DNA of 64,000 nucleotides from CAZNPU01 sp964575335 (GTDB taxonomy: Bacteria; Planctomycetota; Phycisphaerae; Phycisphaerales; SM1A02), in assembly GCA_964575335.1 (NCBI GenBank), contig CAZNPU010000004.1:153222-217221 (forward strand), given 5' to 3'. Made by a program: the position numbers and the translations under genes. This document shows positions 34,625 to 42,501 of this stretch, piece by piece. The notes beneath the pieces are model-generated. The model searched no databases. It worked only from the letters and a program-made list of their open reading frames with translations, and was not told where the DNA came from. Each line of letters begins with the position of its first letter. Position 1 is the first letter of the stretch.

Positions 34625-36121
34625 TTACGCCATCGCCATCTCCGGCTTCGATGCGCTCTTGCTGTCCATATGCTTGATAATCGCGTCGCCGAACTCCGAG
34701 CACTTGAGCTTTGTTGCGCCTTCCATCATGCGGTGGAAGTCGTAGGTGACGGTCTTGGCAGCAATCGCGCCTTCCAGGCCTGCGATGATGAGGTCCGCCG
34801 CTTCGGTCCAGCCCATGTAGCGGAGCATCATTTCGCCGGAGAGGATGACCGAACCGGGGTTGACCTGATCGAGGTTGGCGTACTTGGGCGCGGTGCCGTG
34901 GGTGGCTTCGAAGATCGCGTGGCCGGTGATGTAGTTGATGTTCGCGCCGGGCGCGATGCCGATGCCGCCGACCTGCGCAGCCAAAGCATCGCTGAGGTAA
35001 TCGCCGTTGAGATTCATCGTGGCGATGACGTCGAAATCCTTGGCGCGGGTGAGCACCTGCTGGAGGGTGATGTCAGCGATGGTGTCCTTGATCAGGAGCA
35101 TCTTCTTCCACTTGCCCTCGCCGTGGGTGGGCCAGAGCTTGAGCGCAGCTTCGACTTCCTCGCGCACCTTCTGCTGCTGCGCGGGGGTCATCATGTCGTA
35201 GCCGGGATCGATCATTTTCGCGTTGTCTTCAACGCTGAGATTCGGATTGGCCTCCTTGTTGCCGAGGATCCAGCTTTCGCGCTCGGTGACGACCTTGTCA
35301 CGGAAGTACTTGACAGCAACCTCATAGCCCCAGTCGCGGAACGCGCCTTCGGTGAACTTCATGATGTTGCCCTTGTGGACAAACGTCACGCTGCGGCGGT
35401 TGTTCTTGAGCGCATAGGCGATCGCGCTGTGCGCGAGGCGCTCGGTGCCGTGATAGGAAATGGGCTTGAAGCCGATGCCGACTTTCACCTGTGCGGGGCG
35501 CTGGGGCAAGCCGGTTTCGGCGAGTTGTTTATCCCACTGTTCGACTTTGTCCTGCGTGCCGAAGCGGACCTTGGCGAACTCCTTGGGGAAGTTCTGAGCG
35601 AGGAAGTCGAGGACCTTCTGCGACTCGGGGGTGCCTGCTGCGTATTCGATGCCGGCGTAGATGTCTTCGGTATTCTCGCGGAAGATGACCATGTCCACGT
35701 CTTCGGGCTTCTTCACGGGGCTGGGCACGCCCTTGAAGTAGCGAACCGGTCGCAGGCAGACGTAGAGGTCGAGCATCTGGCGCAGGGCGACGTTGAGCGA
35801 GCGGATGCCGCCGCCGACAGGCGTGGTCAGCGGGCCTTTGATGCCCACGAGGTAGGTTTTGAACGCTTCGAGGGTTTCATCGGGCAGCCAGTTGCCGGTC
35901 TGGTTGAAGGCCTTTTCGCCCGCAAGGACTTCCTTCCAGTGGATTTTTCGCTTGCCACCGTAGGCCTTTTCGACCGCTGCGTCGAAGACGCGCACGGAAG
36001 CGCGCCAGATGTCCGGGCCGGTGCCGTCGCCTTCGATGAAGGGGATGATTGGCTGATCGGGCACCTGCAGGCCGCTGGGAGACATGGTGATGGCTTGAAC
36101 ATTTCCGGTGGTGGCGGACAT
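34625..36121 (-). CDS. icd: Isocitrate dehydrogenase, NADP-type
   Basis: Oxidatively decarboxylates isocitrate to 2-oxoglutarate in the TCA cycle. 498 residues, about 80 more than E. coli Icd but alignable end to end: IIPFIEGDGTGPDIW, the substrate loop GGGIRSLNVALRQ (phosphorylatable Ser), DLYVCLRPVRYFKGVPSPVKKPEDVDMVIFRENTEDIYAGIEY, NLNGDYLSDALAAQVGGIGIAPGAN, and HGTAPKYANLDQVNPGSVILSGEMMLRYMGWTEAADLI. The Lys-Tyr pair in APKYA is the NADP-specificity pair. Extra length lies mainly between residues 210 and 350. ATG 36121 follows GGAG by ten bases. It has its own terminator at 34558-34600. Confidence 0.94.
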   Translation of the reverse strand: MSATTGNVQAITMSPSGLQVPDQPIIPFIEGDGTGPDIWRASVRVFDAAVEKAYGGKRKIHWKEVLAGEKAFNQTGNWLPDETLEAFKTYLVGIKGPLTTPVGGGIRSLNVALRQMLDLYVCLRPVRYFKGVPSPVKKPEDVDMVIFRENTEDIYAGIEYAAGTPESQKVLDFLAQNFPKEFAKVRFGTQDKVEQWDKQLAETGLPQRPAQVKVGIGFKPISYHGTERLAHSAIAYALKNNRRSVTFVHKGNIMKFTEGAFRDWGYEVAVKYFRDKVVTERESWILGNKEANPNLSVEDNAKMIDPGYDMMTPAQQQKVREEVEAALKLWPTHGEGKWKKMLLIKDTIADITLQQVLTRAKDFDVIATMNLNGDYLSDALAAQVGGIGIAPGANINYITGHAIFEATHGTAPKYANLDQVNPGSVILSGEMMLRYMGWTEAADLIIAGLEGAIAAKTVTYDFHRMMEGATKLKCSEFGDAIIKHMDSKSASKPEMAMA

Positions 36122-36629
36122 GGACAAAATCTCCGTAAAAACTCGTGTGGAATGCGAGAGCAAGCAGTATAGCCGGTTTGCGCGAAGTGAAGCGATGGGT
36201 GGAGGGAAGGGGTGGGATGGGGTGGATCCGGGTCTTCCTCCCTTCGGTCGTCAGATCCGGCGTTGCGCGAGCGTTTTCATCTACATCCCCACGCCGCCGG
36301 GGCTGATCGCAGGGAAGACCCGGATCCTCCCCCTCTCTCACCCACCTTTCACCTCTCACCTTCTACCCACCTCAACCGGCGGCGCGGGTTGCAACCCCTG
36401 CTGAGTAAGTGTTCCGCCCCACTGCCCTGCTGCAGGATTGGAACATGACTCTACAGGCGGACCGACCGCACGCGCGTATGAATCGTTCGATGATGGTGAT
36501 GACAACGATAACGACGACACGCGACAACGGCTATGACGACACGCTACATCGTCGCGAACAACGTGCCGGAGAGCGGTTCTCCGGCATTGGTGAGTCTGAT
36601 TGACGCAATCTTCATTCAGGAGCACTTCC
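36122..36629. other. Gap with an inverted repeat between icd and a small lipoprotein
   Basis: About 500 bases with no gene. It contains GGATCCGGGTCTTCC (36224-36238) and its exact complement GGAAGACCCGGATCC (36313-36327), enclosed by purine-rich and pyrimidine-rich flanks that are themselves roughly complementary. This looks like another small decayed repeat element. Confidence 0.55.
36224..36327. repeat. 15-base perfect inverted repeat around a 74-base core
   Basis: GGATCCGGGTCTTCC on the left and GGAAGACCCGGATCC on the right. The G-rich tract before it (GGAGGGAAGGGGTGGGATGG) mirrors the C/T-rich tract after it, extending imperfect pairing by roughly 30 bases on each side. No transposase is present. 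Confidence 0.75.
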
Positions 36630-36857
36630 ATGAAGAGCTTCCTTTGCAGTCTGTGTGTAATGGCATTTATTAGCATGGCAATGATCTCGCTGTCCGGATG
36701 CGAACCGGTCGACGATCAACGGCAGCCGACCACCACACAACCGCGCAACAGCAGTCCCGGCACTGGCACAGGTACGGGTACAGGTACAGGCACCGGCAGC
36801 GGTACAGGCAGCGCAACCGAGGATGACCTCTATCGATTGCCGGGCGAAACGCCCTGA
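36630..36857 (+). CDS. Small lipoprotein with Gly-Thr repeats
   Basis: 75 residues: a signal sequence MKSFLCSLCVMAFISMAMISLSGC with lipobox LSGC, then an Asp/Gln/Thr-rich linker, then a (Gly-Thr)n/(Gly-Ser) tract encoded by GGTACN-type hexamers at 36763-36813, and an acidic end. AGGAG lies seven bases before ATG 36630; an upstream in-frame ATG at 36600 is less likely. Composition suggests a surface-tethered low-complexity spacer; there is no folded domain. The repeat tract could change length by slippage in steps of two residues. Confidence 0.6.
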   Translation: MKSFLCSLCVMAFISMAMISLSGCEPVDDQRQPTTTQPRNSSPGTGTGTGTGTGTGSGTGSATEDDLYRLPGETP

Positions 36858-37030
36858 CATCCCAACCCAGCGCCAAATAGTTGCCGCATGACGAAAACCT
36901 GACGTGCCGCACCGAGGCTTCCATTGCCTCCAGCGCACGCAAGCGCAATACGCCAGCTCGATGCTCTCGTCAGCTATTACTGCCGCTGAAATATCGCCTT
37001 GGCATGATGGGCTGGCGATGATGCAGCCTT

Positions 37031-37084
37031 CACGACAGCAACGACGCCGAACGCACGCGCACGTTTCGGCGTCATGCTGTCGTG
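37031..37084. terminator. Long hairpin between convergent genes
   Basis: CACGACAGCA pairs with TGCTGTCGTG on the outside and GACGCCGAA with TTTCGGCGTC on the inside, with a one-base bulge on each side and a CGCACGCGCACG loop. It lies between the plus-strand lipoprotein gene and the stop of the minus-strand phosphatase gene at 37125. No T-run; likely a bidirectional transcript end. Confidence 0.6.
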
Positions 37085-37124
37085 CTGGCATTGGAATCGC
37101 GATCGCGTGATACGATCGGCACAA

Positions 37125-37610
37125 TCAAGAATCCAGCCGCACCTGATCCAGAAACATATCCAACAGCGCATCGCACGCTGCATCCACCAGGTCGAAGACC
37201 GTGTCAAATCCGTCCATCCCGCCGTAATACGGATCAGGCACTTCACGCACCGGCGCATCGGGATTGAACTCCAGCAGCAAATGCACCTTGTGCGGCGGCG
37301 CGCCCATGTCCAGCAGATTTTCGCGATTGTCCTCATCCATGCAGATGAGGTAATCAAAGTGGCTGAAGTCCTGTTGCTGAACCTGTCTTGCGCGGCCGTC
37401 AACATTGACATTGCGCGCCTTGGCGCACCGCCGCATACGGCTGTCGGGACGGCTGCCGGCATGCCAGCCGCCCGTGCCGGCTGAATCGATGAAGAAACGA
37501 TCCGCCACACCGCGCTGTTCCGCTTTGTGCCTGAAAAGACACTCCGCCAACGGGCTGCGGCAGATATTGCCCATGCAGATAAACAGGATTTTGACCGGTT
37601 GCTCAGACAT
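37125..37610 (-). CDS. Low-molecular-weight protein tyrosine phosphatase (Wzb/EpsP type)
   Basis: 161 residues with the LMW-PTP P-loop near the N-terminus (ICMGNICRSP; Cys12 to Arg18 form CX5R) and the general acid Asp in VPDPYYGGMDGFD near residue 127. In exopolysaccharide systems such phosphatases (Wzb, Etp, EpsP) dephosphorylate the BY-kinase Wzc. It is the last gene of the minus-strand polysaccharide block, 130 bases after the WecA-like gene. The only kinase-like partner in the block lacks its P-loop lysine, so its real substrate is open. ATG 37610 is the likely start; ATG 37619 is also in frame. Confidence 0.9.
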   Translation of the reverse strand: MSEQPVKILFICMGNICRSPLAECLFRHKAEQRGVADRFFIDSAGTGGWHAGSRPDSRMRRCAKARNVNVDGRARQVQQQDFSHFDYLICMDEDNRENLLDMGAPPHKVHLLLEFNPDAPVREVPDPYYGGMDGFDTVFDLVDAACDALLDMFLDQVRLDS

Positions 37611-37739
37611 CGATCCCATCTGTCCCATGTGTCGTTTGTTTTTGATCGCCTCAATATGCATGCGACGCACATCGTCATTCTATGAACCAATGCGCGCGCC
37701 ACAATCAGCATGGCGGCACACGCTGAATATGTGAATGCA

Positions 37740-39146
37740 TCACGTCGTCGGCGCGCCTGAAGGATTGGCCTTTTCAATTCCGGAACCTGGCTTTGCGGAT
37801 TCCGTCAATCGGCGCGACGACGCCGGAACGCCATCGGGAGGCGTACCGACCGGCATGGTCTTGGCAGCAGATTCAATCGTCTTCGCCATGATGGCGCGCT
37901 GATGCCGCCTTGCTGCCTTCACTGCAATCACGCCGACAAAGCTGAACAGCACAATCGCAATGGCGTACACCACGCGCACGCGCAATTCGGTCTTCAGCAC
38001 CAGTGCCGCCAACGTGACGCCGACGAATGCAAATATCGCGCTCATGGCATAGAGCGTAAACACCGCGCGCCGCACGCCGCCCAGCGCACGCTTGAGCTGG
38101 TGATGCAGATGCTGATCGTCCGCCGCCGACATCGGCACGCCGGCAAGCTTGCGCCGAATGATCGCCAGCGTGGTGTCGATGATTGGCACGGAAAAGACAA
38201 TCAAACCCGCAAAAACCAGATGCGTCTGGCCATGCTCGCCCAGCATCAGAATCAGCACCACGCACATATAGCCCAGCAGCAGGCTTCCGCAGTCGCCCAG
38301 GAAAATCACTGCCGGTTTGAAGTTATGAGGCAAAAACCCCAGAACTGCGCCAAGCAGCGCCATGCACAGCACGATGCGCGCACCAGCCAGAACGCCGTTT
38401 TCTGAATTCAATGAATCAGCAGGCGTCTCCGGCAGCATCAGCAGACTGATGGCCAATAGACCGATCGCCACGATGGCGACGACGCCCGACAAAAGCCCAT
38501 CAAGACCGTCAATGAGATTGGCCGCGTTGCATCCGCCAAGCACGAACACTGCAATCAACGCCGTGCCGACCCAATACACTGCATCAATGGTGATCTCGCC
38601 CATCGGCGTCGGCAGATGCCAGACCAGATTCTCATAGCCGAAGATCGGCACCAGCACGCCAGCCGCCACGTTCACGCCGACGTTCTCGATCGCCAGCGCT
38701 GCTGCAGCAACAAGCTGCCCCGCGATCTTCAAACGAGGGTCCCAGCCCCAGACATCATCCGCCAATCCGGTCAGCGCGATCGCAAACATGCCGATCACAA
38801 CCGCCATGGGGACAGGCGCAAAACTGATCGGCACGTCGTCATCGACAAACACATAGCTCACGCCGATGGCGATGATCAATCCCGCCAGCACCGCCAGTCC
38901 GCCCAGATAGGCAATCGGCTGCGCGTGGGCTTTGCGGCTGCTGTCGGGACGATCCACCACGCCGAAATGCTCAGCAAGCCGTTTGGCCAGCGGTGTCGTC
39001 AGCAGCGCGCCCATGAACGCCACGATGAAAATATGCGCATAGGCGCTGAGCATGTCGATGGCAGACGTCGCCTGGTCAACTGCCGACGCGGTTGACTCAA
39101 CCTTGCTCGTCGTAAGGACAATGTCGGCCAGGAATACGTGCATCAT
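37740..39146 (-). CDS. Undecaprenyl-phosphate sugar-1-phosphate transferase (WecA/TagO/MraY family)
   Basis: 468 residues, about 11 membrane helices. It carries the family motifs in order: GLADDVWGWDPRLKIAGQ (DDxxG-like Mg site), GGCNAANLIDGLDGL (NxxNxxDGxxGL), FLGDCGSLLLGY (GDxGS) and DDQHLHHQL (HLHH, as in WecA/TagO rather than MraY). It should move a HexNAc-1-phosphate onto undecaprenyl phosphate and so start repeat-unit or polymer synthesis at the inner membrane. An extra 60-residue polar tail follows the last helix. Its start overlaps the epimerase stop by four bases (ATGA). Confidence 0.92.
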   Translation of the reverse strand: MMHVFLADIVLTTSKVESTASAVDQATSAIDMLSAYAHIFIVAFMGALLTTPLAKRLAEHFGVVDRPDSSRKAHAQPIAYLGGLAVLAGLIIAIGVSYVFVDDDVPISFAPVPMAVVIGMFAIALTGLADDVWGWDPRLKIAGQLVAAAALAIENVGVNVAAGVLVPIFGYENLVWHLPTPMGEITIDAVYWVGTALIAVFVLGGCNAANLIDGLDGLLSGVVAIVAIGLLAISLLMLPETPADSLNSENGVLAGARIVLCMALLGAVLGFLPHNFKPAVIFLGDCGSLLLGYMCVVLILMLGEHGQTHLVFAGLIVFSVPIIDTTLAIIRRKLAGVPMSAADDQHLHHQLKRALGGVRRAVFTLYAMSAIFAFVGVTLAALVLKTELRVRVVYAIAIVLFSFVGVIAVKAARRHQRAIMAKTIESAAKTMPVGTPPDGVPASSRRLTESAKPGSGIEKANPSGAPTT

Positions 39147-40156
39147 GCGCGCACCTCCTGCACCGACGACGCTTCCGAAGCCTGACGCTGCATCGCTTGT
39201 GCAATGTCGCGTATGGTCTGCGGAAGCGGAATTGAAGGTTCAAAGCCGATCGCCTGGCGAATGCGCGTGAGATCCGGCCGACGATCACGAAGGTCGTCAA
39301 ATCCCGCGCCGAACACTGTTTCATAAGGCACGAACACAATCGGCGACGTGCTGCCGAGCGTGTCGCGCACGAGCGCTGCAAGTTCACCGATCTGTATCGG
39401 CTTGTCGCTGCCGAGATTGAACACCCGGCCCACACAGGCCGGTTCAGCAAGCAGCCTGGGCAATGCGCCAACCACATCGCGTACATCGCAGAAGCAGCGC
39501 GACTGCCGGCCGTCGCCATGCACTTCCAGCGGACGCCCCGCCAGAGCAGCGGCAACAAAGCGAGGCAGCACCATGCCATAATCGCCGACCTGCCGCGGCC
39601 CCACAGTATTGAAAAATCGCACGATCACCGCCGGCAGGCCATGCTCACGATGATGGGCCAGCGCCAGGTATTCGTCGATGGCCTTGGAACATGCATACGA
39701 CCAGCGGCTGAAGATGGTCGGGCCGTACACAACATCATCATCCTCCGCAAACGGTGTTTTGGAGCCTTTGCCGTATACCTCCGACGATGAGGCGAGCAGC
39801 AGCGGCGTTGCCCCGCGCGACGCAAACTGCAGAATCGCTGAGGTCTCCAGCACATTCGTCTCGATCGTACGTATGGCCTGCTCGATCACCAGGCGCACGC
39901 CGACCGCTGCAGCAAGGTGGTAAATCTCCGCAAATTCGCCGGGCGTAAACCTCGCAAGAGCTTCGGAGACGCTGGCATGAACAAAGCTCACATTGCTCGA
40001 GCTGACCGCAGCGAGATTGGATCGCCGGCCCGTGGAGAGGTTGTCCACGACCACCACGTGATCGCCCCGCGCGACCAGCCGCTCCACCAGGTGCGAGCCG
40101 ATGAAGCCGGCCCCGCCGGTGACAAGGCACACGCGCTGGGCGGGCTGCGATTTCAC
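39143..40156 (-). CDS. NAD-dependent epimerase/dehydratase (extended SDR)
   Basis: 337 residues. The Rossmann motif GGAGFIGSHLVERL near the N-terminus, DNLSTGRRSNL after beta-2, and the catalytic YACSK (YxxxK, with upstream SSSEVYG) identify an extended short-chain dehydrogenase acting on a nucleotide sugar. The sequence around FFNTVGPRQVGDYGMVLPRFV is typical of UDP-glucuronate decarboxylase or UDP-glucose 4-epimerase relatives. Start: GTG 40156 has AAGGAG ten bases upstream, which I prefer to a TTG at 40177. It would supply an activated sugar to the surrounding polysaccharide pathway. Confidence 0.88.
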   Translation of the reverse strand: MKSQPAQRVCLVTGGAGFIGSHLVERLVARGDHVVVVDNLSTGRRSNLAAVSSSNVSFVHASVSEALARFTPGEFAEIYHLAAAVGVRLVIEQAIRTIETNVLETSAILQFASRGATPLLLASSSEVYGKGSKTPFAEDDDVVYGPTIFSRWSYACSKAIDEYLALAHHREHGLPAVIVRFFNTVGPRQVGDYGMVLPRFVAAALAGRPLEVHGDGRQSRCFCDVRDVVGALPRLLAEPACVGRVFNLGSDKPIQIGELAALVRDTLGSTSPIVFVPYETVFGAGFDDLRDRRPDLTRIRQAIGFEPSIPLPQTIRDIAQAMQRQASEASSVQEVRA

Positions 40157-40206
40157 GAACAGCGTACTCCTTCGCAATCAGTCGATTCGGCGCATAGGCG
40201 GACCGC

Positions 40207-42411
40207 TCAGGACGCCTTTGCGGTGTACTCAGCCATGGTGGCGTAGTTCTTCCTGAGATATCCGCCGGTAATGCCGCGCGGCCGGTTGAGCAGCAGACCC
40301 AGCATTTCGCAGCGGGCCTCGGCAAGGCGGTTCATCACGCGAACCACAAGGCCGCGCTCCTCCTGATGCGCGCGAACGACCAGAACCGCAGCGTCGACGC
40401 GATTGGCCAGCGCCAGCGCATCGCCCGCCACCACGGCCGGCGGCGCATCGAAGAGGATCAGATCGAACTGCTCACGCAGCTCCGCCACCAGGCTGTCGAA
40501 CGCGGCGTTGCTGAGGCGATCGAACACGCGATTGGCAGGCGTACCAGCGGAAATAACGCTGATACCGTCGCCTGCATCGATGATAGCCTGTTCGAGCGTG
40601 GCGGCGTTGCTCAGCAGATCGCCAAGTCCCGGACCGGCGTCGGAAACGCCCATCGCCTTCGCCAGGCGAGGACGACGGAAGTTCGCATCAACCACCAGCA
40701 CTCGCCGACCGGCGGCAGCGGCGGCAGCGGCGAGGTTCGTCACCACCGTCGTCGTGCCCGCGCCGGGCAAACCGCCCACCAGCAGCAATGTCTGGTGACC
40801 GTTGCGATCCATCAGCGGCAACAGCGAGGTGGCTGCCTGCCGATACGATTCGGCCAGCACGCTCGTGGGATGCTTGCGCACCACAAGCTCAGCGGCCTTG
40901 GCCTTGGTCTTGGACGGATCGTCCTCGAGATCGGGAATGCCGCCCAGCACTCGGGCGCCCGGCAGTACCGCCAGATCGCTGACGGTCTTGACGCGCTGGT
41001 CCATAAGCTCGCGCAGGAAGATGAAGCCCACTGTCAGGCCCATTGTGAGCAGTGCGCCCAGAGGAATGACAATTTCCTCTCGCGGGAACGACAGTCGACG
41101 CGGCTCGAGAGCACGCTGCGCGGTGCGAACACGCGATGCATCTGCACGCAGTCGCATCAGCTGCACCTCGTTCTTCAGCGCCAGTTCAGCGGTGCGCTTG
41201 GCTTCGAGATTTTCGCGACGCATCTTCAGCGCCTCATATTCCGACTGCTTCGCCGCCAGGTCGTTGAGCAGCTTCCGATTGCGTTCCAGTTCGCTTTCGA
41301 AGCCCTCGACTGCCTGCCGATAGCGATCGACTGCTTCGGTCAGTTCATGCTGGCGCGCTTCGAGGTTGCGCCGAATGATCTCTTTGATCTTGGCGTCGCG
41401 AGCTTCTTCCGCAGCGCGCAGCCGCGCTTCGAGCTGCTGAATCATCGGGCTGCCCGGCTCACGCGTCTTGTACAGCCGCTGCAGCTCCGCTTTCAGGTAC
41501 TGAATGCTCTCGATCTGCGATGCCACCGCCGGATCGCGCTCCGCTGCCAGAATGTCGGCATATGACGGGTCTTCAATGCCGCCAATCTGCCGCTTCACCT
41601 GTTGCAGAGCGGTTTCAGCAAAGTTCAAGTTGGCTGCGGCATGCGTGAGTTGCAGGGTCAACTGTTCATTTTGATAGAACTGCGCGCTGCGGTGTGTGTC
41701 ATCAAGCGTGGTCATGCCCGCTTCGCGGATCATCTTCTGCATTTCCTGCGCCACGTTCTCCAGTGCACGCTGCGTTTCGACAAGCTGATCGTCGAAGAGC
41801 TTGAGGTTGTCTTCAAAGATCTTCATGTCGCGTTCGCGGCGTTCGTTGATGTACGCTGTCTCGATCGCATTGAGCACCTTCGGAATGTCCGAAGACACGT
41901 GGGTGGACCAGTTCAACGAAAACAGGTTGCTGTTGCGCACCACCGTGGTGCTGAGCTTCTTTTCCAGATCGTCAGCAGCCAGTTCAAGTGCGAATTCACC
42001 GTCATCGGCGAGAAAATTTTTGTACCAGGATGTGGTTCGAATATCAGGATGCTTCAGCGCCTTGAGCAGGATCGGGCGGCTGAGGAGCATGTGCGTTTCG
42101 GTCTGGGCGATTCGATAGATCACATCGTCGTTGGTGTGATCGAACGTGCCCACGTCGCCGGCTTTCTGCAGGCCGGGATGCACTTCGAAGAACACACGGC
42201 CGCTGTACAGCGGGTAGAGCTTGCTGAGAAGAAAGTACGCAATCACGCCGAGGATCGCGCCAACAAACACCGACGCCCCGATTCCGATAACGTGACGCCG
42301 CAGCACACGGATCGGATCGATATTCGGGGAAAGCATGGGGATACGTTCAGGGCGCCGAGGCGCGCTGGGCGTACGCTGCGAAACAGGCCTAGGTGGGGTC
42401 GCGGTGCTCAT
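40207..42411 (-). CDS. Wzc-like polysaccharide co-polymerase with a degenerate BY-kinase domain
   Basis: 734 residues. Residues 30-70 hold the first membrane helix with a Wzz N-domain; a long coiled coil spans about 200-440; a second helix (VIPLGALLTMGLTVGFIFL) leads into the C-terminal P-loop domain. There the Walker A position reads GGLPGAGTTT (about 544-555) where active enzymes have GxxxGKS/T: the lysine is Thr. Walker A' reads VVDANFRRP (second Asp replaced by Asn), while Walker B ILFDAPP is intact. The C-terminus has three Tyr (YLRKNYATMAEY). This suggests a pseudokinase that still controls chain length or export. ATG 42411 follows AGGA by eight bases. Confidence 0.88.
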   Translation of the reverse strand: MSTATPPRPVSQRTPSAPRRPERIPMLSPNIDPIRVLRRHVIGIGASVFVGAILGVIAYFLLSKLYPLYSGRVFFEVHPGLQKAGDVGTFDHTNDDVIYRIAQTETHMLLSRPILLKALKHPDIRTTSWYKNFLADDGEFALELAADDLEKKLSTTVVRNSNLFSLNWSTHVSSDIPKVLNAIETAYINERRERDMKIFEDNLKLFDDQLVETQRALENVAQEMQKMIREAGMTTLDDTHRSAQFYQNEQLTLQLTHAAANLNFAETALQQVKRQIGGIEDPSYADILAAERDPAVASQIESIQYLKAELQRLYKTREPGSPMIQQLEARLRAAEEARDAKIKEIIRRNLEARQHELTEAVDRYRQAVEGFESELERNRKLLNDLAAKQSEYEALKMRRENLEAKRTAELALKNEVQLMRLRADASRVRTAQRALEPRRLSFPREEIVIPLGALLTMGLTVGFIFLRELMDQRVKTVSDLAVLPGARVLGGIPDLEDDPSKTKAKAAELVVRKHPTSVLAESYRQAATSLLPLMDRNGHQTLLLVGGLPGAGTTTVVTNLAAAAAAAGRRVLVVDANFRRPRLAKAMGVSDAGPGLGDLLSNAATLEQAIIDAGDGISVISAGTPANRVFDRLSNAAFDSLVAELREQFDLILFDAPPAVVAGDALALANRVDAAVLVVRAHQEERGLVVRVMNRLAEARCEMLGLLLNRPRGITGGYLRKNYATMAEYTAKAS

Positions 42412-42501
42412 GAATCGTTCCTGGTTCAACTTATCTGTGTCAGCAGCTCAGCAGCCACATTCACATCCAATCAATTCAGACGTTTCTCGCCTGCTTGAGG
42501 T

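Noticed and set aside
34670..36172. 500-codon plus-strand open frame opposite isocitrate dehydrogenase
   Set aside because: The icd frame has end-to-end family motifs and a ribosome binding site; the antisense frame is Val/Gly/Asp-rich without any recognisable domain.
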